Assembly (NCBI GenBank): GCA_016215155.1
Contig: JACRLQ010000039.1
Location: 1-50,793 of the forward strand
Direction of reading: 5' to 3'
Source: Nitrospirota bacterium
Lineage (GTDB): Bacteria > Nitrospirota > Thermodesulfovibrionia > Thermodesulfovibrionales > UBA6898
Length of the DNA stretch: 50,793 bases
Part shown: positions 16,283-25,233 of the stretch, in pieces
Numbering within the stretch: the first letter of the stretch is position 1
Layout: every line of letters begins with the position of its first letter
Notes under the pieces: model-generated
Told to the model about the DNA's origin: nothing
What the model saw: the letters and a program-made list of their open reading frames with translations, nothing else
Database searches by the model: none
Translations under genes and position numbers: made by a program

Positions 16283-18724
16283 CTAGTTGACTCCGGTGAG
16301 AACGTGCGCCTCGTCTTCAGCAACAAATACGGGGTTGTCGGCCTCGAGTGTGACCCTGACTTTACTGCCCCCCCTGAATCTGCCCCTGAGAATTTCCTCC
16401 GAAAGAGGGTCCTCTATTACCTTCTGGATGGCGCGTCTCATGGGACGGGCCCCGTAGCTGGGTTTATAATAGCGGTCGAGTATCCACTCCTTTACATCCT
16501 GTGATACATCCAGGATGATGTCCTGTTCAATCAACTGACTGTTGAGTTCATGTATAAGGAGATCGATGATCGAAATCAGGTGTTCCTTCTCAAGAGGGTG
16601 GAAGACCACCACCTCGTCAATCCGGTTGAGGAATTCAGGATTGAAGGATTTCTTAAGCTCGTTGAGAACGTTTTCCTTTATTTTATCGTAAATCTCCGTT
16701 GTGTCGGCCCGCTGGAAACCAAGCGGGGTGGATTTTTCGATAATTCTTGCGCCCAGGTTCGAGGTCATTATTATCACGGTGTTGCTGAAATCCACCTTTC
16801 TTCCAAAACTGTCCGTGAGCACCCCCTCGTCAAGCACCTGCAGGAGGATATTGAACACATCGGCATGGGCCTTTTCTATCTCATCGAAAAGCACGACGGA
16901 ATATGGCTTTTTTCTCACTTTTTCCGTAAGCTGTCCGCCTTCTTCATAACCCACATACCCCGGAGGCGCGCCGGTAAGCTTCGAGACGTTGAAACGCTCC
17001 ATGAATTCGGACATGTCGATTTTGACAAGTGAATTTTCATCGTTAAACAGGAAGCTTGCGAGGGCCTTGGCAAGCTCCGTTTTTCCGACTCCTGTCGGGC
17101 CAAGGAAGAAAAATGTGCCGATAGGTTTGTTCCTGTTTTTCAGCCCCGCCCGTGACCGCTTGATCGCCCTCGAAACAATCCTTACGGCCTCGTTCTGGGA
17201 AATGATCCTTCGGTGAAGTTCATCCTCGATCCTAAGGAGCTTTTCAGATTCCTTCTCTTCGATTTTATAAATCGGGATCCCGGTCATCTTGGCGACCGTG
17301 TAAGCCACATCTTCTTCGGTAAGCACAGGCACTTCCCTGTTTAAGTCATCTTTCCATCTCTTCTGCCCGACCTCCAGGGTCTTTCTTATGCGTTCTTCTT
17401 CTGAGCGGATAGACGTTGCCTTGTCCAGGTCATGCAATTTCACATAAAGGTTTTTTTCCTTGGCAAGCCTGTTTAATTTGAGCTCAAGGTCCTTAAGTTC
17501 GGCCGGCGGTGTAAAACGCTTAAGTTTAATTCTGGAGCCGGTTTCATCTATGACATCGATGGCCTTATCAGGAAGGAACCGGTCAGGTATATACCTGTCG
17601 GAGAGTTTGGCCGAAGCGCTGACCGCATCAGGGCCTATCTTGACCCTGTGGTGAGTTTCATATCTTGATTTCAGACCGGTCAGGATATCGATGGTGGTTG
17701 TGACATCCGGCGGCTGAATCTGTATGGGCTGAAATCTTCTCTCAAGGGCTCTGTCTTTCTCTATATACTTGCGGTATTCGCTGGGTGTCGTTGCGCCGAT
17801 ACACTGAATTTCACCGCGGGAAAGGGCGGGTTTGAGCATACTTGAGGCGTCGATCGAGCCTTCAGCGGCGCCCGCCCCGATGAGGGTATGAAGCTCGTCA
17901 ATAAAGAGAATTATATTGTCGGTTTGCGATATCTCCTTCATGACAATTTTGAGTCTTTCCTCGAACTGGCCCCTGTACTTTGTCCCCGCAATAAGCGCTC
18001 CGAGGTCAAGAGATATTACGCGTTTGCCGAGCAGGTTTTCAGGGACATCGCCGATGACGATCTTCTGACATAACCCTTCCACGACGGCGGTCTTCCCTAC
18101 ACCGGGTTCGCCGATGATGGCGGGGTTGTTCTTGATCCTCCTGCCAAGGACCTGGAGTACCCTTTCTATTTCGTCTTCCCTTCCGATGACGGGGTCAAGC
18201 CTGTTCTCTCTTGCGAGGTTTGTAAGGTCTCTTCCAAACTCATCGAGGGCAGGGGTAGCGCTCCGTTTTTCCCTGTTCTGCGAGAAGGACCTCATGGAAA
18301 GGTTTATTGTCAGCTGCCGGGCGCCCAGAAGGTTTGCTCCCAGGTTCCTCAGGATCTTGCCGGCAATCCCTTCGTCTTCTCTGATAAGGCCCAGCAGAAG
18401 ATGTTCGCTGCCAATGTAATTGTGTCCCAGCAGGCGGGCCTCTTCCACAGCCAGTTCGAGGACCTTTTTCACTCTTGGGGTAAAAGGTATGTCACCGAAG
18501 GTCAGGAGGTTCAGTCCGGCGGGGAGGTTCCTCTCGACTTCAAGGCGGAGTTCCTCGACGGTGAGTCCCATCTTCTTGAGTATGGCGACAGGAAGTCCGT
18601 CGTCTTCCCTCAATACGGCAAGCAGGAGATGTTCCGTGCCGAGATAGTCATTCTGCCTCTTTTCCGCCTCTTCTTTGGCGTATATGATGACCTTACGGCC
18701 TCTCTCAGTAAATTTTTCAAACAT
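16283..18724 (-). CDS. clpC: ATP-dependent Clp protease ATPase subunit ClpC
   Basis: This 813-residue AAA+ unfoldase feeds substrates to ClpP. It has two N-terminal Clp repeats (1-145), a first ATPase domain with GEPGVGKT (205-212) and FIDELHTL (274-281), a middle segment with the ClpC-type UVR-like helix (about 410-455), and a second ATPase domain with GPTGVGKT (542-549). An LGF tripeptide (in STPLGFQ, about residue 668) provides the ClpP-docking loop, so this is a protease partner rather than a ClpB disaggregase. AAAAGGAGT precedes the ATG. A good sigma-70-like promoter lies upstream. Confidence 0.95.
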   Translation of the reverse strand: MFEKFTERGRKVIIYAKEEAEKRQNDYLGTEHLLLAVLREDDGLPVAILKKMGLTVEELRLEVERNLPAGLNLLTFGDIPFTPRVKKVLELAVEEARLLGHNYIGSEHLLLGLIREDEGIAGKILRNLGANLLGARQLTINLSMRSFSQNREKRSATPALDEFGRDLTNLARENRLDPVIGREDEIERVLQVLGRRIKNNPAIIGEPGVGKTAVVEGLCQKIVIGDVPENLLGKRVISLDLGALIAGTKYRGQFEERLKIVMKEISQTDNIILFIDELHTLIGAGAAEGSIDASSMLKPALSRGEIQCIGATTPSEYRKYIEKDRALERRFQPIQIQPPDVTTTIDILTGLKSRYETHHRVKIGPDAVSASAKLSDRYIPDRFLPDKAIDVIDETGSRIKLKRFTPPAELKDLELKLNRLAKEKNLYVKLHDLDKATSIRSEEERIRKTLEVGQKRWKDDLNREVPVLTEEDVAYTVAKMTGIPIYKIEEKESEKLLRIEDELHRRIISQNEAVRIVSRAIKRSRAGLKNRNKPIGTFFFLGPTGVGKTELAKALASFLFNDENSLVKIDMSEFMERFNVSKLTGAPPGYVGYEEGGQLTEKVRKKPYSVVLFDEIEKAHADVFNILLQVLDEGVLTDSFGRKVDFSNTVIIMTSNLGARIIEKSTPLGFQRADTTEIYDKIKENVLNELKKSFNPEFLNRIDEVVVFHPLEKEHLISIIDLLIHELNSQLIEQDIILDVSQDVKEWILDRYYKPSYGARPMRRAIQKVIEDPLSEEILRGRFRGGSKVRVTLEADNPVFVAEDEAHVLTGVN

Positions 18725-18761
18725 TGTTGACTCCTTTTAAAAGCCTTATGTTCCTATTAAA

Positions 18762-18791
18762 ATGATACTTATTTTAAAGGCTGAAAGTCAA
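18762..18791 (-). promoter_or_regulatory. Probable sigma-70 promoter of the clpC operon
   Basis: On the minus strand TTGACT (18791-18786) and TATCAT (18767-18762) are separated by 18 nt, and the start site would fall about 30 nt before clpC. The -35 box is part of TTGTTGACT, whose exact inverted copy AGTCAACAA overlaps the clpC ribosome-binding site and ATG. The significance of this 9-bp inverted pair is unknown. Confidence 0.55.
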
Positions 18792-18884
18792 CAACGGGGA
18801 GATGTTGCGGTATAAAAAACAGCGCGTTAGCCCGCCATTGGAGCGCATCCCCGGCGCCCCGGCTACGGGACAGGAAAAAAATAT

Positions 18885-19625
18885 TTACGCCTCTTCGCTG
18901 ACGTTGATCAGGTACTTGGCCGCGACTGTTTCGAGGGTAGACTCCCGGGAAGACCCGCCCTTTTGCAGGGAACGCAGTATGTCCATATCGGACTTCCAGG
19001 CGATATCTCCCGGGGCCAGGAGGCTGATGCTTCCGGGTTCATGGTCCGTAAAGAGCCTGTTGTCCTTGAAGCAGTAGTGTTCCTGACTAACCTCGGTGGG
19101 ATACGGGCGCATAAAAGGAGGTATGTCAGTCGGCTTGAACCAGAGCTTGATTTCCCTTTCCGCGTCGCTATCAGATGCGGAGGCGTGGATCAAATTGTCC
19201 ATGCGCTCGCCGACGACATTCCCTCCGTCGTCTTTAAGCGGAACGAGGGTCCCCAGCGAGCGGATGCAGCCGGGCTTGTTTTCCCTTGCCACATGGGGGT
19301 TTGTAGGACCGCAGATGTCCCGTATTTTTTGCACCGCACCGGGCCCCTGATACATCAGCGCGATCGTCCGGCGTTTCCATGGTTCTTCCGCATAATGAAG
19401 GATACCCATGATATACTCAAGCAACGAGGGATAAAATACCTTGCCCTTGTGCTCAGCATAATGCTCCTCAGCAAGCATCCGGCCCACATAGACTATTTTT
19501 GCCCCTGCGAAGCGGAGACCGCTATGGAATTCAGAAAGCTGCGAAAGCACATATCCCGTCAACGAATTCTTAAGGGCATCGGGTTTTATCAGTACAAGCG
19601 TCTGTTCAAATTTTTCATTCCACAT
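18885..19625 (-). CDS. Nucleoside-diphosphate kinase domain protein with C-terminal extension
   Basis: The first 165 residues are a nucleoside diphosphate kinase: TLVLIKPDA with the phosphate-binding Lys14, GPTNP (106-110), an arginine in GCIRSLG (119-125), and NLIHASASDSDAEREI with the phospho-acceptor His148. Such kinases balance NTP pools through a phosphohistidine. At 246 residues it is about 100 longer than ordinary Ndk (about 140). The extra length comes partly from expanded loops around residues 80-140 and mainly from a roughly 80-residue tail of no recognised fold. All key residues are present, so activity is expected. The ATG beginning MWNEKFEQ is preceded by a weak GGGAC. Confidence 0.82.
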   Translation of the reverse strand: MWNEKFEQTLVLIKPDALKNSLTGYVLSQLSEFHSGLRFAGAKIVYVGRMLAEEHYAEHKGKVFYPSLLEYIMGILHYAEEPWKRRTIALMYQGPGAVQKIRDICGPTNPHVARENKPGCIRSLGTLVPLKDDGGNVVGERMDNLIHASASDSDAEREIKLWFKPTDIPPFMRPYPTEVSQEHYCFKDNRLFTDHEPGSISLLAPGDIAWKSDMDILRSLQKGGSSRESTLETVAAKYLINVSEEA

Positions 19626-19714
19626 TTGTAATGTCCCTTTCTGCGACTGTGTTTTATTTTATAAGGTAAAAAAGAGAACCTGCTTTTTGGATAGCCCGGC
19701 CCTTACACACAGAG

Positions 19715-20644
19715 TTATTTTGACAGCGCTATTGCTACCATTTCCCTGACTGCGTGCGCGGATTTGCTGAATTGCGCGGCTTCGTCGTCCGTAAGGTTCA
19801 GTTCAATGATCTTCTCGACACCATTTCTTCCCAGAATGACCGGCACCCCGACATAGGTCCCTTTAATCCCATATTCCCCGTCAAGCAACGCCGCGCAGGG
19901 CAGCAGCCTTTTTTCATCGAGAATAACCGACTTTACCATCTGAAATACGGATGCCGCAGGGGCATAATAGGCGCTTCCCGTCTTCAGAAGCGCCACGATC
20001 TCGGCGCCCCCGTTTCTGGCCCTGTGAATAAGTTCATTTATGCGCTCCGGAGCGATGAATTCTTTAAGAGGAATGCCTTTAACAGTAGTGTATTCGGGGA
20101 GAGGCACCATAAAGTCGCCGTGCCCGCCCAGCACGATCGTCTCGATGTCCTCGGGCGAAATGCCTAGTTCGAAAGATATGAATGTCCTGAACCTTGACGC
20201 GTCGAGGATCCCCCCCATGCCTATCACCCGGCTACTCTTGAAACCCGAGACTTCGCGCGAAATCTGCGTCATGACGTCCATAGGATTCGTCACGACAATG
20301 AACAGCGCGTCGGGAGAAAGCTTCGCTGTTTCACTTACCACCTGCCTGATGACCCCTGCGTTGGCATGCAGAAGATCGTCCCTGCTCATTCCCGGTTTTC
20401 TCGGAAGCCCGGCGGTAACCACAATAATATCCGAGCCCCGGGTGTCTCCGAAATCATTAGTGCCGACAATGGAGGAGGCGACATTCCACAGAGGTCTGGC
20501 CTCGGCAAGGTCGAGCGCCTTGCCCTGGGGAACTCCGTCGCTTATGTCAAAAAGGACGACATCGGCCAGACCGGACTGCACAATTAAATGCGCCGTTGTC
20601 GCGCCGACGTTACCTGCCCCTAGGACCGAAACTTTTGTATTCAT
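19715..20644 (-). CDS. mdh: Malate dehydrogenase (LDH-like type)
   Basis: This 309-residue NAD-dependent enzyme interconverts malate and oxaloacetate. Visible motifs are the dinucleotide fold GAGNVG (9-14), VTAGLPRKPGMSRDDLL with the substrate-selecting arginine of malate dehydrogenases, VVTNPMDVMT, and the catalytic-histidine segment LGGHGDFMVPL. Arg rather than Gln in the GLPRKPGMSR loop argues for malate over lactate. It is transcribed alone or with the ndk-like gene downstream (89-bp gap). The ribosome-binding site is weak. Confidence 0.93.
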   Translation of the reverse strand: MNTKVSVLGAGNVGATTAHLIVQSGLADVVLFDISDGVPQGKALDLAEARPLWNVASSIVGTNDFGDTRGSDIIVVTAGLPRKPGMSRDDLLHANAGVIRQVVSETAKLSPDALFIVVTNPMDVMTQISREVSGFKSSRVIGMGGILDASRFRTFISFELGISPEDIETIVLGGHGDFMVPLPEYTTVKGIPLKEFIAPERINELIHRARNGGAEIVALLKTGSAYYAPAASVFQMVKSVILDEKRLLPCAALLDGEYGIKGTYVGVPVILGRNGVEKIIELNLTDDEAAQFSKSAHAVREMVAIALSK

Positions 20645-20822
20645 GGATCGATATTATATATCAGTCAAATAAATATGGCAAGGTCATGTTGCGAGGGCAA
20701 GGGTGTGCGGCAAACTTATGAGTAACGTTTCATGCCGCTGACTGTCCCAATAGCGGCGCTGCCTTCGATACAAACCGTGACCCCCACTCCGTTATAGCAA
20801 TCTCGATTGAGGGTGTCGTGAC

Positions 20823-21503
20823 TCAAATGCCGGACCCATCCGGACTGGTTCGCAAGGGAGCATCCCTCTTTTTTTCAAACACACATTCCCAGCCATAATA
20901 ATAGCCTTTCTCAGGTGTAAGTTCCCTGAGAAAAACATCCGCTATGTAATTTACTTCATCCTGTGTAATATGGCGTATCCCTCGCGCCCTCCAGTCATAA
21001 TTGTTTTTGAGCCACGCCCAGCATTCTTCCCAGGGTCTGTGTATAAGGAGATCGAAGCCAGCTACAGCCATAATGTCCTTCAAGCTTTCAAGAGTCAGCT
21101 GGCTTATATGTCCTCCTCCTTCAGGGTGAATTAATCTAAAAAAACGGTCAGAAAACATACTTGCATCAGGTATGCCCACATGCACCAGGCCGTTCATGGA
21201 GAGCACTCTGTTAAAGAGCGCCGCAACCTGAGGCGGATCGGCAAAATGCTCAAGAACATGTTCCGCCATGATTAAACTGAAATACCCTTCAAATTCCTTG
21301 CGTGCGCAAAAGCTTTCAATATCCGACAAAAAGAATTCAGTGTTGGGAGGAAGAACCGAGGGAATATCTATAAGGTCAACCGCTATCATTTGCGCATCAG
21401 CGGGTTTGTTAGACCACCATTCAGCGCCAGTTCCGCACCCCGCATCAAGTATTCTAGCGGCGCGTTCAATCATTTCCTGCACCCAATTATTTGAGGAAAA
21501 CAC
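20823..21503 (-). CDS. Class I SAM-dependent methyltransferase
   Basis: This 226-residue protein has the SAM-binding motif ILDAGCGTGAE (about 17-27) and an EHVLEHFADP post-motif typical of the Methyltransf_11/23 group. Two polar patches follow, as does GGGHISQLTLESL. No signal peptide is present. The substrate is unknown; similar proteins act on lipids, quinones or sugars. It stands alone, with 178 bp of featureless spacer to mdh and 243 bp to the divergently transcribed inositol-phosphate synthase gene. Confidence 0.8.
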   Translation of the reverse strand: MFSSNNWVQEMIERAARILDAGCGTGAEWWSNKPADAQMIAVDLIDIPSVLPPNTEFFLSDIESFCARKEFEGYFSLIMAEHVLEHFADPPQVAALFNRVLSMNGLVHVGIPDASMFSDRFFRLIHPEGGGHISQLTLESLKDIMAVAGFDLLIHRPWEECWAWLKNNYDWRARGIRHITQDEVNYIADVFLRELTPEKGYYYGWECVFEKKRDAPLRTSPDGSGI

Positions 21504-21677
21504 TGATATACTCCTTATTTTTACGGCAAACTTTCTGTTGGCTTTACATCGATCCCGTTTCTTCGCGACTTTTTGCCGCTATTATTAACAATCCTGATGA
21601 ATCGGTGTTTATAATACCATAATGTCGTGATACTTGCCGATATAATCGCGCTTTGCGTTGTTGCCGTATTATTGTCC

Positions 21678-21707
21678 TTGACATAACCCAGTTTAATAGG
21701 ATATAAA
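21678..21707 (+). promoter_or_regulatory. Sigma-70-like promoter of the inositol lipid gene pair
   Basis: TTGACA (21678-21683) and TATAAA (21702-21707) are separated by 18 nt, giving a start site about 33 nt before the inositol-phosphate synthase ATG. The consensus -35 box and near-consensus -10 box make this one of the clearest promoters in the window. Confidence 0.65.
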
Positions 21708-21746
21708 TTTTGGGTTGAAATAATTAGTGAACCGGAAGGAATCTAG

Positions 21747-22850
21747 ATGAAAGACATTCGTATCGCGATTGCAGGTGTAGGCAACTGTGCAAGCTCGCTT
21801 ATCCAGGGAATTGAATACTATAAACGTCTTAAGACCGGAGGCTCAACTACCGTATCAGGGCTTATGCATTATGATCTCGGGGGGTATCGTCCCGGCAATA
21901 TCAAGGTTGTTGCCGCGTTTGACGTTGACAAAAGAAAGGTCGGGCTGCCGGTTTCGGAGGCCATTTTCAGTAAGCCGAACTGCACAAAAGTCTTTCAGAA
22001 AATATCCTCCCGCAATGACGTCAGGGTCGATATGGGAAATATTCTGGACGGTATATCCGCCCATATGGACGGCTACGATGAAAGCAGGCGTTTTATCGCT
22101 GCAAACAGAAAACCGGCTGACATAGTGAAAGTGCTTAAAAAATCCGGGGCGGAGATTCTGATCAATTATCTCCCTGTCGGCTCTGAAAAGGCGACAATGT
22201 TTTATTCCGAGGCCTGCCTGAAGGCCGGGGTAAGCCTGATCAACTGCGTGCCTGTGTTCATAGTCTCAAACAAGTCCTGGGCGAAACGGTTTGAAGAGGC
22301 CGGCATCCCTGCCATCGGCGACGACATAAAAAGTCAGATCGGGGCGACGATAATTCACCGGTGTCTGACAAAGTTGTTTGAGGACAGGGGGGTAAAGATT
22401 GACAGCACCTATCAGCTCAATGTGGGGGGCAACACCGATTTCCTCAATATGCTCAACAGGACAAGGCTTGTGATGAAAAAGGTTTCAAAAACAGAGGCGG
22501 TCCAGTCACAGATGCACCATCCGCTGAGCCCCGATAATATCCATATCGGTCCGTCGGATTATATCCCATGGCTTAACGATAACAAAATCTGTTTTTTGAG
22601 AATTGAGGGCAGGGGGTTTGGCCAGGTGCCCCTTAATATCGAGATGCGGTTGTCGGTCGAGGATTCTCCAAACAGCGCCGGGGTGGTCATCGACGCCATA
22701 CGATGCTGCAGGCTCGCCAGGGACAGAAAGGTCGCCGGAGCGCTTATTTCACCGTCTGCCTATTTTATGAAACACCCCTTAAGGCAGTTCCCCGACGATG
22801 CGGCCTTGACCATGGTCGATGAATTTATTACAGGGAAAAGAGAAAGATAG
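21747..22850 (+). CDS. ino1: Inositol-3-phosphate synthase
   Basis: This 367-residue enzyme converts glucose 6-phosphate to 1D-myo-inositol 3-phosphate using bound NAD. Family landmarks are the Rossmann start IAGVGNCASSLIQGIEYY (8-25), GLMHYDLGGY, VVAAFDVDKRKVG, LINYLPVGSEKA, then GDDIKSQIGATI, NVGGNTDFLNM and HIGPSDYIPWL with the catalytic lysine region. Its length and motifs match the short prokaryotic form known from actinobacteria and archaea. The CDP-alcohol phosphotransferase gene follows by 12 nt, so the pair probably makes an inositol phospholipid. GGAAGGAAT upstream acts as the ribosome-binding site. Confidence 0.93.
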   Translation: MKDIRIAIAGVGNCASSLIQGIEYYKRLKTGGSTTVSGLMHYDLGGYRPGNIKVVAAFDVDKRKVGLPVSEAIFSKPNCTKVFQKISSRNDVRVDMGNILDGISAHMDGYDESRRFIAANRKPADIVKVLKKSGAEILINYLPVGSEKATMFYSEACLKAGVSLINCVPVFIVSNKSWAKRFEEAGIPAIGDDIKSQIGATIIHRCLTKLFEDRGVKIDSTYQLNVGGNTDFLNMLNRTRLVMKKVSKTEAVQSQMHHPLSPDNIHIGPSDYIPWLNDNKICFLRIEGRGFGQVPLNIEMRLSVEDSPNSAGVVIDAIRCCRLARDRKVAGALISPSAYFMKHPLRQFPDDAALTMVDEFITGKRER

Positions 22851-22862
22851 CTTTGCCGGCCG

Positions 22863-23426
22863 ATGCTAGGTGAAAAATTCGGTCATTTTATCGATAAACC
22901 TCTTTCCGGTCTGGCAAGACGAATAACCTGCAGCCCTAACAGCCTCACAGTAACCGGCTTCATTATTACCATATTTGCTTCCTTTGTGCTGGTCTCCGAT
23001 CTTTTCATCGGGGGAATTCTCATCCTGATCGGGGGGGCCTTTGACATTATGGACGGCGTCGTGGCAAGGGTAAGCGACAGGACCTCCTCTTTTGGCGCCT
23101 TCCTGGATTCCGTTTTAGACCGCTATAGCGACGCAGCGATGTTCTTGGGAGTATCTTTTTATTATCTAAAAAGGGGAAATATCTACGGAGTATGCCTCGG
23201 ACTTGCCGTATTGATCGGCGCTTTTTTGATCAGCTATGCGAGGGCCAGGGCGGAGGGGCTCGGTATCGGCTGCAAAGTCGGGGTCATGGAGAGGCCCGAA
23301 CGGATGATTGTGCTGGTGACCGGTCTTTTAACGGGAATGCTGATCCCCGTGCTCTGGCTGCTCCTGGTTCTCACCCATTATACCGCGGTTCAGAGGATCA
23401 TGCACGTACGGAATAACTCCCGATAA
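22863..23426 (+). CDS. CDP-alcohol phosphatidyltransferase, probable phosphatidylinositol-phosphate synthase
   Basis: This 187-residue membrane enzyme has the complete CDP-alcohol phosphotransferase signature: D61, D64-G65, A68-R69, G78, D82 and D86 in DIMDGVVARVSDRTS followed by SFGAFLDSVLDRYSD. Several hydrophobic helices surround it. These enzymes join a polar alcohol to CDP-diacylglycerol at the inner membrane. Its position immediately after inositol-3-phosphate synthase suggests inositol 3-phosphate as the acceptor, as in mycobacterial PIP synthase. Substrate choice is inferred from context; a PgsA-type glycerophosphate specificity is the alternative. Confidence 0.88.
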   Translation: MLGEKFGHFIDKPLSGLARRITCSPNSLTVTGFIITIFASFVLVSDLFIGGILILIGGAFDIMDGVVARVSDRTSSFGAFLDSVLDRYSDAAMFLGVSFYYLKRGNIYGVCLGLAVLIGAFLISYARARAEGLGIGCKVGVMERPERMIVLVTGLLTGMLIPVLWLLLVLTHYTAVQRIMHVRNNSR

Positions 23427-23489
23427 TCCGGCGTTTAAAGCAGCGCATAAACGGCCGGATCCGGGAACCGGCACTGAAGCATTCTTAAC

Positions 23490-23564
<75 letters not shown>

Positions 23565-23994
23565 CTCTAAAAAGTGTACGCGCGTATTATAGCAAAGACA
23601 CTAAAAAAAAACAGTCTGAAGTTATAATTCCGCGCACAAAATTTTGCCGGGCCGCACGTTCGTAAAGAGGGCCTGACAATTTTGAAATTAGGGTTAATGT
23701 CCTTTGATATCATAACGTTGAACAGCATGACTTAAAGTCATATATTATATTCCAATGGAATTGATAACGTAATGCTTTATTTTATGCGCCACCCCTGATC
23801 CGGTCGTGACTGCGGAGTTGCCTTACAGATAACTAATTTAACATAATATATCTTATCAGACACTTAATATAAACACGAATTGTTAACAATCTGTTAGTAT
23901 CGATGTGTAATAATCGCGACTTCTGCTACAACGACTAAGTTTCTCGGATTTGACTTTGAATTAGGCAGTGTAAAAAACCTGATTTAATTGGAGG
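23565..23994. other. 430-bp AT-rich intergenic region without a recognised gene
   Basis: This stretch between tRNA-Gly and mtaB is markedly more AT-rich than its flanks and has no open frame of note. It contains two small palindromes (ATGACTT-A-AAGTCAT near 23729, and ATTCCA-A-TGGAAT near 23750) and an isolated Shine-Dalgarno-like TTGGAGGTTAAGG at its right end that precedes no plus-strand gene. I see no tRNA, no clear terminator and no riboswitch fold. Confidence 0.5.
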
Positions 23995-25233
23995 TTAAGG
24001 ATTTGTTACGCGCACTCCTTCGAGAATGTCGTTTTTTATGCTTACGGATCTTACAGTCTCAACGCTTCCCTTGGCAAAATAAGGCACTCTGACCTCTATC
24101 TTCAGGTAATTGCTGGATGTTCCGCACGCGGTTCCATCTCTGCGGTACTCCTCAAGAACTATCTCATGAACTTTATTCAGCTGAGAGCGCATATATTTAT
24201 TCTTCTTTTCAAAGCCAAGCGACATAAGTTCATCGACCCTTCTTTTGGTCTCTGATGCAGACGGTTTTAAGGGCATGGCGCAGGCGTCCGTCCCGGGCCT
24301 CGGAGAAAAGGGAAAGACATGCAGGTATGTAAACGGAGAGGCCGTGATGAAATCAAATGTTTCGCCAAATTCCCTTATGCCCTCACCCGGAAATCCCGCA
24401 ATGACATCGGTCCCGAGCGCGATATCGCCGAGCTTTTTAATAACCGAATCGATTTTTCTCCGGTACGTGGATGAAGAATAATTCCTGCGCATAAGCGTAA
24501 GGACCCTGTCACTGCCGCTTTGAAGTGGTATGTGAAGGCTTCTGCAGACCCTTCCGTCCTTTAAAATATCGATCAGTTCGTCGTCGATCTCGCCTATCTC
24601 GATCGAGCTTAGCCGGACCCTGTAGATAGACGTTTGTTCAAGAATCGCCTTAAGCAGATCATTGATGGTCAGGGGCGTCGGAAGATCCATCCCATATGTT
24701 CCAAGATGAATGCCCGTAAGTACGACCTCCTTGCCCCCCCGCTCCGACAAGGCATTGACCCTCTCCAGAACCTCTTCGAGAGCTACGCTCCGTGATCTTC
24801 CTCGGGCCAGGGGGACAGTGCAGTACGAACAATGGAAATTGCAGCCGTCCTGGACCTTAAGAAGCGGTCTTGAATGACCCTGTCTGATATATACCGGACG
24901 TGGATTGGAGCCGACAACCAGTCCGGCAATAAGTGCTTTATCCCTGTTATCGACTACACGTATGTCCCCGCGAATATTCCTTATCTCTGCCTTATTTAAT
25001 TCTGAAAAGCAACCGGTGACGATTATATGCGCGCCGGTCCTTGCAGCCTTTCTGACCATATACCTGGAGGTAGAGTCGCTCTTTTGAGTTACGGAACAAG
25101 TATTGACGATGCAAATATCAGGATTATCGTTTATATCTACTAGGGTTACGCCGTTATCTTCAAGTGTTCCTTCAAGAACGGAAGACTCCGACTGATTAAC
25201 TCTGCATCCAAGGGTAACCACTGAAACCTTCAC
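23995..25233 (-). CDS. mtaB: tRNA t6A37 methylthiotransferase MtaB
   Basis: This 412-residue radical-SAM enzyme inserts a methylthio group into threonylcarbamoyladenosine at tRNA position 37. It has the N-terminal UPF0004 domain with TLGCRVNQSE, IVNTCSVTQKSD and VTGCFSEL supplying three cluster cysteines, the radical-SAM motif DGCNFHCSYCTVPLARGRSRS with C-x3-C-x2-C, and a C-terminal TRAM-like region. The GCRVNQ sequence distinguishes MtaB from MiaB. It starts with GTG that overlaps the miaB stop (GTGA), so the two methylthiotransferases are co-translated. Confidence 0.93.
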   Translation of the reverse strand: MKVSVVTLGCRVNQSESSVLEGTLEDNGVTLVDINDNPDICIVNTCSVTQKSDSTSRYMVRKAARTGAHIIVTGCFSELNKAEIRNIRGDIRVVDNRDKALIAGLVVGSNPRPVYIRQGHSRPLLKVQDGCNFHCSYCTVPLARGRSRSVALEEVLERVNALSERGGKEVVLTGIHLGTYGMDLPTPLTINDLLKAILEQTSIYRVRLSSIEIGEIDDELIDILKDGRVCRSLHIPLQSGSDRVLTLMRRNYSSSTYRRKIDSVIKKLGDIALGTDVIAGFPGEGIREFGETFDFITASPFTYLHVFPFSPRPGTDACAMPLKPSASETKRRVDELMSLGFEKKNKYMRSQLNKVHEIVLEEYRRDGTACGTSSNYLKIEVRVPYFAKGSVETVRSVSIKNDILEGVRVTNP

